From NCBI GenBank assembly GCA_017503285.1, contig JAFVTH010000016.1:1-64000 (forward strand): 64,000 bases of DNA, written 5' to 3'. Position numbers and translations under genes: made by a program. Below are positions 16,241-24,484 of the stretch, in pieces. The first letter of the stretch is position 1, and the number at the start of each line of letters is the position of its first letter. The notes beneath the pieces were generated by a model. It saw only the letters and a program-made list of their open reading frames with translations. It was not told where the DNA came from and made no database searches. This stretch comes from Clostridia bacterium (GTDB taxonomy: Bacteria; Bacillota; Clostridia; Oscillospirales; CAG-272).

Positions 16241-17935
16241 TTATTTCTTAAAAGCTATGGTAATAGCTGTGCCCACATCAAGCTGACTTTCAATAGTCAT
16301 AGTAGCTCCGTAAAGGGCGCAAATATGCTTTACAATTGCAAGGCCAAGACCTGTGCCACCCGTCTTTTTGGAGTGCGACTTGTCAACACGGTAAAACCTT
16401 TGGCAAAGCCTTGGTATATGCTTTTCTTCAATACCTATGCCCGTATCACTTACGCATACCTTGGCAAGGCTACCCTCGTCCTTAATCTCAACTTGAATTT
16501 TTCCGTTAGTCTTGTTGTAGTTTACAGCGTTTGAGCAAAGGTTTTGGGCGATTTCATAAAGCTTTTTCGGGTCAGCCATAATGGTTGCATCTCCCTCTAA
16601 GCTATAGGAAATATTTTTCTCTGTCATTCTTTCGGAAAGCTCCTCAAGCGCCTCGCTGAAGCTTGCACGCAGGCTGACGCTAACAGAGGATAGCTCCACC
16701 TCGTCGCCGCTTTCCAGCTTGCTCAGCTTTAGCATATCGGAAATAAGTGAGCTAAGGCGCAGACTTTCCTTATGTATTCTTTCAATTTTCTTGGAAGCCC
16801 CCTCGCTAACGCCCTCGTCCTCTAAGAGAAGCTCGGAAAGCCCCTGCATAACCGTAATAGGCGTCTTAAGCTCGTGAGAGGCGTTGGCAAAGAAGTCACT
16901 CTTTTGCTTTGCAATAGCCCTTTCGGGTGTAATGTCTGTGATAATTATAATAGACGATATATCAAGCCCGTCACTCATTGAGCTTATGTTAAAGGCAAGA
17001 CCTCTGTCCTTATACTCACATTCAAAGGCGTAGCTTTCGTTCAAATGCCGTTTAATTCTTTCGAATATAGCCTTTTCCTCAATTAGACAATCAAAATCCT
17101 TACCTACATATTCGCCACAACCGCCAAAAATGGAAATCGCGCTTTTGTTTATAAAGGCAATTTTACCGTTTTCGTTAACAGCAATAATACCCTGTGAAAT
17201 GCTTTCAAGCACCTTGTTTAGCTTTTTATGCTCCCCTTCAATCTCTAAAATGTGAGAGTGGGTGCTTTCGCTAAGCTCGTTAATTTCGCAAAGCACCGAG
17301 TAAAGCTCAGGCTCGCTGTTGTCAGCCTTAATAGGCACATATTCGCCCTTATTAACACTCTTTAAGCTGTTGCCAACCTCTAAAATTCTTGAGGAAATAC
17401 CGTGAGAGATAAAGTGAGAGATAATAAGTGCCAAAATAATATCAACAATAAGCACCACTATGAACAGAGGAATAGTAACCGATAAATAAGCGGAAATTTC
17501 ACTACTGCGTATAGCAAGACGCAGAACTACAACATCGCCATCGCTAAGCTCAACCTTCATAGCGTAGTAGGTCATCTCGCACTTAAAGGTTTCGGAATAT
17601 CGCTTTACAGCCGTAGGCGTGTCGTTTAATGCGTTCTGGACCTCAACTCTGTCGCTATGGTTTTCAAGCTCCGCACGTGTGTCGCTTTCAATAAGCACAT
17701 TACCCTCTGTGTCAAATACCGTCACACGGAATTTGTCATTGCCCTCATATGCCTTAAAGTCCTGAAAGTCGTCCTTGGAGTCAAGCAAGAGGGCAACAAT
17801 CTTTGTTTCCTCAATAAGACGTCCCTTGACAACGTTTTCTGTGTTTACGCTGACAGCCACAAGACCGAAAATGAACATAAGCAGGGTAGATGCGAGGATA
17901 ATTGAGAAAAATCTAACAAAAATTCTTTTTTTCAT
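16241..17935 (-). CDS. Sensor histidine kinase, PhoR-like
   Basis: This 564-residue membrane kinase has an N-terminal helix (about 7-30), an extracytoplasmic sensor segment, a second helix (about 150-172), HAMP and a PAS domain (about 235-330). HisKA follows with NASHELKTPITV. The ATPase domain shows NLCSNAVNYN (N box), VSDTGIGI (G1) and GGTGLGLAIVKH (G2). The domain order is that of PhoR kinases. It overlaps the response regulator by 4 nt. The adjacent Na/Pi gene supports phosphate sensing, but the signal is not proven. Confidence 0.9.
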   Translation of the reverse strand: MKKRIFVRFFSIILASTLLMFIFGLVAVSVNTENVVKGRLIEETKIVALLLDSKDDFQDFKAYEGNDKFRVTVFDTEGNVLIESDTRAELENHSDRVEVQNALNDTPTAVKRYSETFKCEMTYYAMKVELSDGDVVVLRLAIRSSEISAYLSVTIPLFIVVLIVDIILALIISHFISHGISSRILEVGNSLKSVNKGEYVPIKADNSEPELYSVLCEINELSESTHSHILEIEGEHKKLNKVLESISQGIIAVNENGKIAFINKSAISIFGGCGEYVGKDFDCLIEEKAIFERIKRHLNESYAFECEYKDRGLAFNISSMSDGLDISSIIIITDITPERAIAKQKSDFFANASHELKTPITVMQGLSELLLEDEGVSEGASKKIERIHKESLRLSSLISDMLKLSKLESGDEVELSSVSVSLRASFSEALEELSERMTEKNISYSLEGDATIMADPKKLYEIAQNLCSNAVNYNKTNGKIQVEIKDEGSLAKVCVSDTGIGIEEKHIPRLCQRFYRVDKSHSKKTGGTGLGLAIVKHICALYGATMTIESQLDVGTAITIAFKK

Positions 17936-18597
17936 TTAGACTCAAACCGATAGCCAATGCCACGCACCGTAACAATGCTGTCTCCTCCGCCTGCAGACTT
18001 AATTTTATCACGCAGGGAGGCAATGTGCATATCAATGGTTCTTGTCTCACCCACAAAGCTCTCTCCCCAAACATCGCGGAAAAGGGCTTCACGCTCAACA
18101 GTAATGCCTGCCTTGCTGAGCAAAACCTTAAAGAGCTTAAATTCCTTAAGGGTCAGCCCAAGGTCAACTCCGTTTAGGAATATCTTATAAACATTGTTGT
18201 CCACAGAGTATCCGTCAACATGGGAAATGTAAAGATTTGAGCGCCTTAGGTTTGTTTTAACCCTGGCAAGAAGCTCCATTATGGAAAAGGGCTTGGACAT
18301 GTAGTCATCAGCCCCCTTGTTAAGACCCTTAACAAAGCTGATTTCGTCACTTTTTGCGCTGACAATAATAACAGGCACCCTCTCATCAAGCTCCCTAACC
18401 TTGGAAAGAATAGTGTAGCCATCCATATCGGGAAGCATAATATCCAAAACTATAAGGTCAGGTCTTTTGTGAGAAAAATCCTCTAAAAAGGACTTGCCGT
18501 TTTCGTAAAAGCGCGTTTCGTAGCTATCCTCAAATGCGCCCTCATAAACCTCGCAAATGCCCTCATCGTCCTCAACAACATAAATTAGTGGCTTCAT
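17932..18597 (-). CDS. OmpR/PhoB-type response regulator
   Basis: This 221-residue regulator has a receiver domain (acidic EDDE at the N-terminus, phospho-acceptor Asp in LIVLDIMLPDMDG, conserved Lys in KPFSIMEL). Its C-terminal winged helix (about 125-220) contains LTLKEFKLF and VRGIGYRFE. It is first in the operon with the PhoR-like kinase. Likely targets include the Na/Pi transporter gene. Confidence 0.93.
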   Translation of the reverse strand: MKPLIYVVEDDEGICEVYEGAFEDSYETRFYENGKSFLEDFSHKRPDLIVLDIMLPDMDGYTILSKVRELDERVPVIIVSAKSDEISFVKGLNKGADDYMSKPFSIMELLARVKTNLRRSNLYISHVDGYSVDNNVYKIFLNGVDLGLTLKEFKLFKVLLSKAGITVEREALFRDVWGESFVGETRTIDMHIASLRDKIKSAGGGDSIVTVRGIGYRFESK

Positions 18598-18707
18598 AGT
18601 CTACCCCCAAACAATATACATACATAAAAATTATACCATATTCTAAGGGTCAAATCAATAATTCTTGTGTCAAGCCTATGTAAATTTTTTAATATTAATA
18701 ATAATAT

Positions 18708-18758
18708 TTGACAAATGTATGGTAAAAGTGTATAATAAATCTGTAGTAAACTTTTACC
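18708..18758 (+). promoter_or_regulatory. Promoter with overlapping 8-bp inverted repeat
   Basis: Perfect TTGACA (18708) and TATAAT (18731) are 17 bp apart. The arms GGTAAAAG (18721-18728) and CTTTTACC (18751-18758) enclose the -10 box, so a repressor bound there would block this promoter of the large glycosidase gene. Confidence 0.75.
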
Positions 18759-18776
18759 TTTTTGGGAGAATATACA

Positions 18777-21700
18777 ATGAAAAGAGCTTTGATACTTATA
18801 GTTATGCTTGTGTCCCTTGTGGCACTGCTATTGACATCTTGTAATTTTCTTGATAATAAAAATAACGGCACTGAGCCAAAGGACACCTCGTCAGGTAGTA
18901 CGGTGGTTAGCACAGGCACAGGTGGCATCACAACCCTGCCGGGCGACCCGGAGGATGATGTGTGTAAGCACATCAATGTGGTTATAGACCAAATGGTTTA
19001 TCCAACCTGTACCACAGAGGGACTTACAACCGGCTCCCATTGCGGTGACTGCTTGGAGGTTTTGAACCCTCAAAGGACAATACCAATGCTTGACCATATC
19101 GGTGTTGCAAATGACTATGTTGCACCAACCTGTCAAAGCGTTGGCTATACAGGTGGTAAAAGCTGTAAGGATTGTGGCGCTGTTGTTGAAGAGCCTATTA
19201 CAATCTCCCCTCTCCCACACAATGAAACAGTAACAAAGGGTTACCCCTCAACCTGCTCTAAAAACGGCTTGTCAGATGGTAAATACTGTACTGTTTGTAA
19301 AACTGTAACCGTTGAACAGGTGCCTCTTGACAAGAGTAGCCATAATGAGGTTATTACAAAGGCAGTAGCACCAACCTGTCAAAGCGTTGGATATACAGAA
19401 AAAAGACAATGTAGCGTTTGTAACGAGGTAACCGTTGCAAGCGTTGAAATTCCAAGGTGTGGACACACCGAGGTTAAGGACAGGGCAGTTTTGCCCAACT
19501 GCTCAGAAACCGGACTTACAGAGGGTAGCCATTGCTCCGTTTGTAACCAGGTTATCGTGGCACAGCAGACAGTTAGCAAAACCTCTGACCACGTTTATCC
19601 GGAGTATGCAACTGTATCAAGCGCGCCAAGCTTTTCATCAAGTGGCTCAGGCTCACTAAAATGCACAAAGTGTGGCTATACACAAAATATCACCTTTGCT
19701 AAGCTTACGGCAGATACCCTTACCATCGACGATATTTATTCCATAGACACAGATATATATAACCCGGCATACGATAACAGATACAAGGTTATTGACGGCA
19801 AGACAAATGTTTCCAGTATTTATGGCACAGGAGACTGGTTTGGAAACGTTGGCGATGTGCTTGTTATCACCCTGAAGCAGGAAATGGTTTTGACCACCCT
19901 TCAGCTTTATACAGGTGGTAACTATACCTCTGCAAAGGTTACGGTTAAGGATGCAGCAGGAAATCAAACAGCATCCAAGAGCTACATAACCAACGCATTC
20001 TCAGATGGTGGAGCCGGTCTTGTGCAAACCATCGTTTCCGGCAAGCAAATCAAGGCTTATACAATTGAAATTGAAATTACAGGCTTGAAGTGGAACGATG
20101 CAAAGACACACAAAATCTCCGAGGTTATAATTAAGGCTGCCCCGCAGGATTCAAGAATTGAGCATACTCACGTTTACAGAGAGTACATAGAGCAGTCAAG
20201 GGTAGCAACCTGTCAGCTTACAGGACTTGAGCTATATAGATGCTTCTGTGGACACGAAAAGGAAATTTCAACAGGCTATGGCGAGCACGAGTATACCAGC
20301 CTTAAGTCAGTTAGAAACGTTAGCTGTGGCGAAAATGGTATTGCGGTTTACGAGTGTGCTTGCGGAAAGACAAAAACAGTAGAAACCGAAGCAAAGGGAC
20401 ATATTTTCTATAAGCTGGTTGAATGTAGCATTCAGCCTACCTATACAAGCACAGGTAGAGCAACCTATAAGTGCATAAATTGCAGCCTTACTGACGCTCA
20501 AATCGTTGACCCACTGCCAATTGAGGACATAAGATACCTTAGAGTTGAACAAATCAACGGTGGCAAGGTAACTCTTAAGTTTAATATTTATGGCGAGAGG
20601 GTTAACTACGAGGTTAGATATAGCACAGCGCAAATTACTGAGGATAACTTCAGTAGCGCAACAAAGCTTACTGCAATCGTAACAGGCGACAACCTTGTTA
20701 CAGTGCTGTTTTCTCTAAATGCAAGCCTGGAAAATGGCTACTATGTGGCAGTTAAGCCATATTATGGACAAAACTCTGGTAAAATTGCAACTGTAAGGGT
20801 TGGTGGAAACACAGAAATTCCTATCGACTACGATAAGGCAAGCGTTTACCACGGCGAGGTTCTTGGCTCCTTTAAGAATATGTTTGATGGCGATACCTCA
20901 ACAATGCTTGGGGAGTTCTTCCCGGATAGGGGCGACACAGTAGAGCTTCACGGCTCATATTTGCGCCCGATCATCGACCTTGAATATATGCACTTCGTAT
21001 CAAAGGTTAAGCTATATTATACCGAGGGTGGAAGGACCATTACAGTTAGATGGAGCGACACTCCTCTTGACTTTATGTCAGAGGACAGCCTATGGGATGG
21101 CTATAAAATCATTACAACTACACAGGGCTGGAACGAAATTCCAATAAACCTAAGCACAAGATATATTCAAATCATATTTATAGACGGTCAAAGCCCGGCT
21201 GAGGTTGAGGCATACGGCTATCAATGCGGCAGTGGCGACGAAATTGCAACCGGCAGCAAGGGCACACTTCCAACCATGGGTCAGCTTATGGGTATGTGCG
21301 GCTTCTGCGCGGGTGGTGGCGGACATACACCAATTGATGAGGTTATTTGCACCACGGTGCTCAGAGAATATCATAACTTTGGTTGGTCCTATGACGCAAC
21401 TAAGTACGGCGGTCAGGCATCCTTCTTTAATAACGAAAGATGGATGGGCTACTTTGACTATGAATACAGGATTTACAAGGAGGCTGGCATACAGGTTATC
21501 CCTTGTATCCAGTGGAGCCTTGGAAACCAAACAAACGGACTTGGCGAAACCATTTCCTACAAGGTTGGCGCGGATAAGCTTCCTGTATATGACTCAGGCG
21601 GCAATCTAATCAGAGCATCCTTCTGGGAGCGCTTTGACCCTAACACCTATTTCGTATATGCAGACTGCTTCTTTGCATTCTCTGCAAGATATGGTAACAA

Positions 21701-22790
21701 CGGCACAACCGAGCTTTATAACATTGCACAAAACTATGTTCAAGGCACACCAACCGTTGGACAGGGCACAATCGAGTGGATGGAGATGGGTAACGAGCCG
21801 GAGGGTGGCTGGAATGGTATTCACAACTACCTATCTGCATATCAGCTTGCTGCTGCAACCTCTGCAGCCTACGACGGACATTGCAGTACAATGGTTACCC
21901 CATCTAAAAACGGCTATCACCTTGGCGGTAAAAACGCAGACCCTAATATGAAGCTTGCAATGGCAGGTGTATCCGGCGTTAGCAACGAGTATATTATGGC
22001 ACTTTGCTATTGGATGAAGGCAAATAGACAGGACGGCAAAACCGCCTTTGATGCCTTTAACGTTCACCATTATATGACAAAATCAATTACTCTTCCAAAC
22101 GGCTCAACCGCATCTGTTGGTATTAGCCCGGAGGAGGCTCAAATTGATAAGGTTTTGGCTCAGCTTATCGAAATCAGAGATAAGTATTACCCGGAAAAAG
22201 AGGTTTGGATTACAGAGTTCGGCTGGGACACCAACCAGAGCTACGCAACCTCAACCTCTGCCCACGCATATGCTGAGTATACAGGCAGACAGGTACAGGC
22301 AATGTGGCTGACACGTACATACCTTATTCTTTCCGCAACGGGAATTGACAAGGCAGATATGTATATGTGCCATGGCGGTAATGACGAAACCTCAGTTGGT
22401 AAGTACGGCACCTGTGGTGTTATCGGCGAGGAAATTGACGAAAACGGTAACGAGGTAAAGGTAAAGAAGGATTCCTACTATTATTTATACACACTAAAGA
22501 ACACCTTGGGAGAATACACCTTTGATTCTAAGGTTGAATCATACGACGAAAACGTATTGATTTATAAGTATAAAACCGAGGAGGGCAAGACAGCATACGC
22601 AGTATGGTGCAAGACCTCTGACGGCACTAAGGTAGAAAACTTCCAGCTTGGTATCGGAGCTGCTAGTGCAACACTTGTTGAAAACGTATATGGCGACATC
22701 GACGGTGTACATTCAAGCCTCACAGCAGACGACCTTGGCTACGTTTCAATAAACGTTTCCGAAAACCCAATCTACATTGTAGTAGACTAA
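18777..22790 (+). CDS. Large lipoprotein glycosidase with Cys-rich repeats
   Basis: The start at 18777 follows GGGAG and gives 1337 residues. A lipoprotein signal (lipobox LTSC) leads into five or more 35-residue repeats of the type PTC-x-GYT-x-G-x-C-x2-C (about 60-270), then a discoidin-like module (about 300-455), more Cys repeats and a second discoidin-like module. The C-terminal clan GH-A barrel follows (about 820-1337). Candidate acid/base is E1007 in GNEP and candidate nucleophile E1147 in WITEFGW. The repeats probably form disulfide or metal-bound stalk modules on the cell surface. The GH family is not recognised, so the glycan substrate is open. Confidence 0.82.
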   Translation: MKRALILIVMLVSLVALLLTSCNFLDNKNNGTEPKDTSSGSTVVSTGTGGITTLPGDPEDDVCKHINVVIDQMVYPTCTTEGLTTGSHCGDCLEVLNPQRTIPMLDHIGVANDYVAPTCQSVGYTGGKSCKDCGAVVEEPITISPLPHNETVTKGYPSTCSKNGLSDGKYCTVCKTVTVEQVPLDKSSHNEVITKAVAPTCQSVGYTEKRQCSVCNEVTVASVEIPRCGHTEVKDRAVLPNCSETGLTEGSHCSVCNQVIVAQQTVSKTSDHVYPEYATVSSAPSFSSSGSGSLKCTKCGYTQNITFAKLTADTLTIDDIYSIDTDIYNPAYDNRYKVIDGKTNVSSIYGTGDWFGNVGDVLVITLKQEMVLTTLQLYTGGNYTSAKVTVKDAAGNQTASKSYITNAFSDGGAGLVQTIVSGKQIKAYTIEIEITGLKWNDAKTHKISEVIIKAAPQDSRIEHTHVYREYIEQSRVATCQLTGLELYRCFCGHEKEISTGYGEHEYTSLKSVRNVSCGENGIAVYECACGKTKTVETEAKGHIFYKLVECSIQPTYTSTGRATYKCINCSLTDAQIVDPLPIEDIRYLRVEQINGGKVTLKFNIYGERVNYEVRYSTAQITEDNFSSATKLTAIVTGDNLVTVLFSLNASLENGYYVAVKPYYGQNSGKIATVRVGGNTEIPIDYDKASVYHGEVLGSFKNMFDGDTSTMLGEFFPDRGDTVELHGSYLRPIIDLEYMHFVSKVKLYYTEGGRTITVRWSDTPLDFMSEDSLWDGYKIITTTQGWNEIPINLSTRYIQIIFIDGQSPAEVEAYGYQCGSGDEIATGSKGTLPTMGQLMGMCGFCAGGGGHTPIDEVICTTVLREYHNFGWSYDATKYGGQASFFNNERWMGYFDYEYRIYKEAGIQVIPCIQWSLGNQTNGLGETISYKVGADKLPVYDSGGNLIRASFWERFDPNTYFVYADCFFAFSARYGNNGTTELYNIAQNYVQGTPTVGQGTIEWMEMGNEPEGGWNGIHNYLSAYQLAAATSAAYDGHCSTMVTPSKNGYHLGGKNADPNMKLAMAGVSGVSNEYIMALCYWMKANRQDGKTAFDAFNVHHYMTKSITLPNGSTASVGISPEEAQIDKVLAQLIEIRDKYYPEKEVWITEFGWDTNQSYATSTSAHAYAEYTGRQVQAMWLTRTYLILSATGIDKADMYMCHGGNDETSVGKYGTCGVIGEEIDENGNEVKVKKDSYYYLYTLKNTLGEYTFDSKVESYDENVLIYKYKTEEGKTAYAVWCKTSDGTKVENFQLGIGAASATLVENVYGDIDGVHSSLTADDLGYVSINVSENPIYIVVD

Positions 22791-22798
22791 TAAAAAAA

Positions 22799-22834
22799 CA
22801 AAAAGAGCAGACACAAATGTGTTTGCTCTTTTTG
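22799..22834. terminator. Terminator after the glycosidase and tRNA-Ser
   Basis: A 15-bp stem with one G-T pair (AAAAAGAGCAGACAC/GTGTTTGCTCTTTTT, loop AAAT) is symmetrical. It ends the plus-strand glycosidase gene and the minus-strand tRNA. Confidence 0.88.
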
Positions 22835-22835
22835 T

Positions 22836-22926
22836 TGGCGCAGGATCTGGGATTTGAACCCAGGCAGCGCTTTCACGCCCTACGAGATTTCGAGTCACGC
22901 CTCTTCGACCACTTGAGTAATCCTGC
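22836..22926 (-). tRNA. tRNA-Ser (anticodon CGA)
   Basis: The minus strand gives a class II tRNA of 91 nt with the CCA encoded. It has acceptor arms GCAGGAT/ATCCTGC, a D-arm closed by CTC/GAG, anticodon loop CTCGAAA (CGA, reads UCG), a long variable arm (GGGCGTGAAAGCGCTGC) and the T-arm CTGGGTTCAAATCCCAG. The anticodon stem CGTGA/TCTCG has one T-T mismatch in its middle. The long variable arm and CGA anticodon together indicate serine. Confidence 0.93.
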
Positions 22927-22983
22927 ATCTTTATTTTGCCAAGTTAGTATAACATAAAAAACACCTTATTTCAATAGTTTTTG

Positions 22984-23012
22984 TTGACAATTTATTGCGG
23001 TTATGTTAGAAT
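22984..23012 (+). promoter_or_regulatory. Sigma-A promoter of pnuC
   Basis: TTGACA, 17 bp and TAGAAT are followed by a structured leader of about 85 nt. Confidence 0.8.
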
Positions 23013-23026
23013 ATTGAAAAGTAAAA

Positions 23027-23092
23027 CTGCCACCGGGTAGCATTCATTCGTGTCGTTAGGTCTTAGAAGACACTTATGGATGCTTTTTTTTA
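23027..23092 (+). promoter_or_regulatory. Attenuator-like leader of pnuC
   Basis: A small stem CTGCC/GGTAG (23027-23031, 23036-23040) partly shares bases with a long hairpin (AGCATTCAT 23039-23047 with ATGGATGCT 23076-23084, plus GTGTC/GACAC inside). Eight T residues follow, just before the ribosome site GAGG. The shared AG bases make the two stems mutually exclusive at their base, which suits a riboswitch or attenuator. No known NAD, TPP or preQ1 aptamer core is visible. Confidence 0.6.
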
Positions 23093-23103
23093 ACGAGGTA
23101 ACA

Positions 23104-23796
23104 ATGAAAATCACAAATCCCTTTCGCACCCTTAACAAGTTTGAAATAACCCTTTGGATAACATCTCTTGTGGTTGTGGTCCTTTCCTTTGTCCTTTCTC
23201 CAAGCAAGGATGTGCTTACCTTAATTGCCTCACTTATCGGCGTTACAGCCTTGATTTTTGTGGCTAAGGGGCTTGTTATAGGTCAAATTTTATGTGTTAT
23301 ATTTGCCGTATTTTATGGCATCATTTCCTTTATATTTCAGTATTATGGCGAGGTTATAACCTACCTTGGTATGAGCGCGCCTATTGCCATAATGGCTGTG
23401 GTTTCCTGGATAAAAAACCCGTATAAGCAGTCGGGTACTGTGGCAGTCAGCAAGGTTAGCAAAAAGCAAATAATTATTATGACAGCCCTTGCGTCGGCAG
23501 TCACTGTGGTTATGTATTTTATTTTGTGGGCATTTAATACAGCCAACCTGATTTTTAGCACAATTTCCGTTACAACCAGCTTTGTTGCCGTGTATCTTAC
23601 CTACCTTCGCAGTCCATACTATGCACTTGGCTACAGTGCCAACGATATCGTTCTTATTATTCTTTGGGTGCTTGCATCTGTTGAGGACCCATCATACATT
23701 CCTATGATAGCCTGCTTTGTTATGTTCCTGATAAACGATATATATGGCTTTGTAAACTGGAAGCGCATGGAAAAATCTCAAGGAGAAAACAAATGA
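23104..23796 (+). CDS. pnuC: Nicotinamide riboside/vitamin transporter PnuC family
   Basis: This 230-residue membrane protein has about seven to eight helices. It carries the PnuC pattern: N-terminal NKFEITLWI, GLVIGQILCVIFAVFYGIISF, ISVTTSFVAVYLTYLRSPYYALGY and a C-terminal FLINDIYGFVNWKRME. PnuC proteins take up nicotinamide riboside, riboflavin, thiamine or deoxynucleosides by facilitated diffusion. The start was chosen at the ATG after GAGGTAACA. It overlaps the nitroreductase gene by 4 nt; a flavin or NAD link is plausible. Confidence 0.9.
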   Translation: MKITNPFRTLNKFEITLWITSLVVVVLSFVLSPSKDVLTLIASLIGVTALIFVAKGLVIGQILCVIFAVFYGIISFIFQYYGEVITYLGMSAPIAIMAVVSWIKNPYKQSGTVAVSKVSKKQIIIMTALASAVTVVMYFILWAFNTANLIFSTISVTTSFVAVYLTYLRSPYYALGYSANDIVLIILWVLASVEDPSYIPMIACFVMFLINDIYGFVNWKRMEKSQGENK

Positions 23797-24455
23797 TAGA
23801 TATTGATAAAGCATTAATAAAGCGACATTCCGTACGTCGTTATTTAGACAAGCCCATAGAGGAGCAGGATCTAAATCTACTTAAGGACTATATAAATAAA
23901 GTAGAAAAGGAAAGTGGCATAACCTTTCAATTAGTCACAAATGAGCCCAAAGCATTCACAGGACCACTAGCCCATTATGGCAAATTTGAAAGCTGCTCAA
24001 ACTACATTATAATCAAGGGTCCAAGGGGCAAAGAGACAGATGTTGGCTACTTTGGCGAAAAAATTGTAATATTTGCCCAGCAAATAGGGCTAAACACCTG
24101 CTGGGTGGCTCTTACCTACTCAAGGGGCAAGCTTGACTTGAAGCTTGAAAAGGGAGAAAAATTTTATTTGCTAATCTCCATAGGCTACGGCAGAAACAGG
24201 GGAGTGCCAAGAAAAACCAAGCCAATGGAAGCGCTATGCAGAGTAAACGGTCAAATGCCGGAATGGTTCAAAAACGGAATGGACTATGCTATGCGTGCCC
24301 CCACAGCAATGAATCAGCAAAAGTTTCTAATCACTCTGAATGATGACGGCACAGTTTCCCTAAAATCCTATCTTGCCCCCTGTCATAAAATAGATTTGGG
24401 CATAGTAAAATACCACTTTGAGCTGGGCGCAAAAGTCCCAGTAACCTACAAATAA
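23793..24455 (+). CDS. Nitroreductase family flavoprotein
   Basis: This 220-residue protein begins with the family pattern IKRHSVRRYLDKPIEEQDL and contains QQIGLNTCWV and a second half with MRAPTAMNQQ. This is the TM_1586-like arrangement of nitroreductases, which bind FMN and use NAD(P)H. The true substrate is unknown. Translation is coupled to pnuC (ATGA overlap), suggesting a shared vitamin- or cofactor-linked role. Confidence 0.82.
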   Translation: MIDIDKALIKRHSVRRYLDKPIEEQDLNLLKDYINKVEKESGITFQLVTNEPKAFTGPLAHYGKFESCSNYIIIKGPRGKETDVGYFGEKIVIFAQQIGLNTCWVALTYSRGKLDLKLEKGEKFYLLISIGYGRNRGVPRKTKPMEALCRVNGQMPEWFKNGMDYAMRAPTAMNQQKFLITLNDDGTVSLKSYLAPCHKIDLGIVKYHFELGAKVPVTYK

Positions 24456-24482
24456 AAAAGGCTGACACGTGTCAGCCTTTTT
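24455..24482. terminator. Bidirectional terminator with GACACGTGTC core
   Basis: The 14-bp perfect arms AAAAAGGCTGACAC/GTGTCAGCCTTTTT serve the nitroreductase gene and the convergent ADP-ribosylglycohydrolase gene. The central palindrome equals that of the terminator at 7217-7240. Confidence 0.88.
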
Positions 24483-24484
24483 GC

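Noticed and set aside
21150..21951. Several frames of 72 to 134 codons overlapping the large glycosidase gene
   Set aside because: Shadow frames within a gene that has clear domains and catalytic motifs.
23050..23103. Upstream GTG start giving an 18-residue extension of PnuC
   Set aside because: The extension would be encoded by the attenuator hairpin; the ATG at 23104 has a proper ribosome site.
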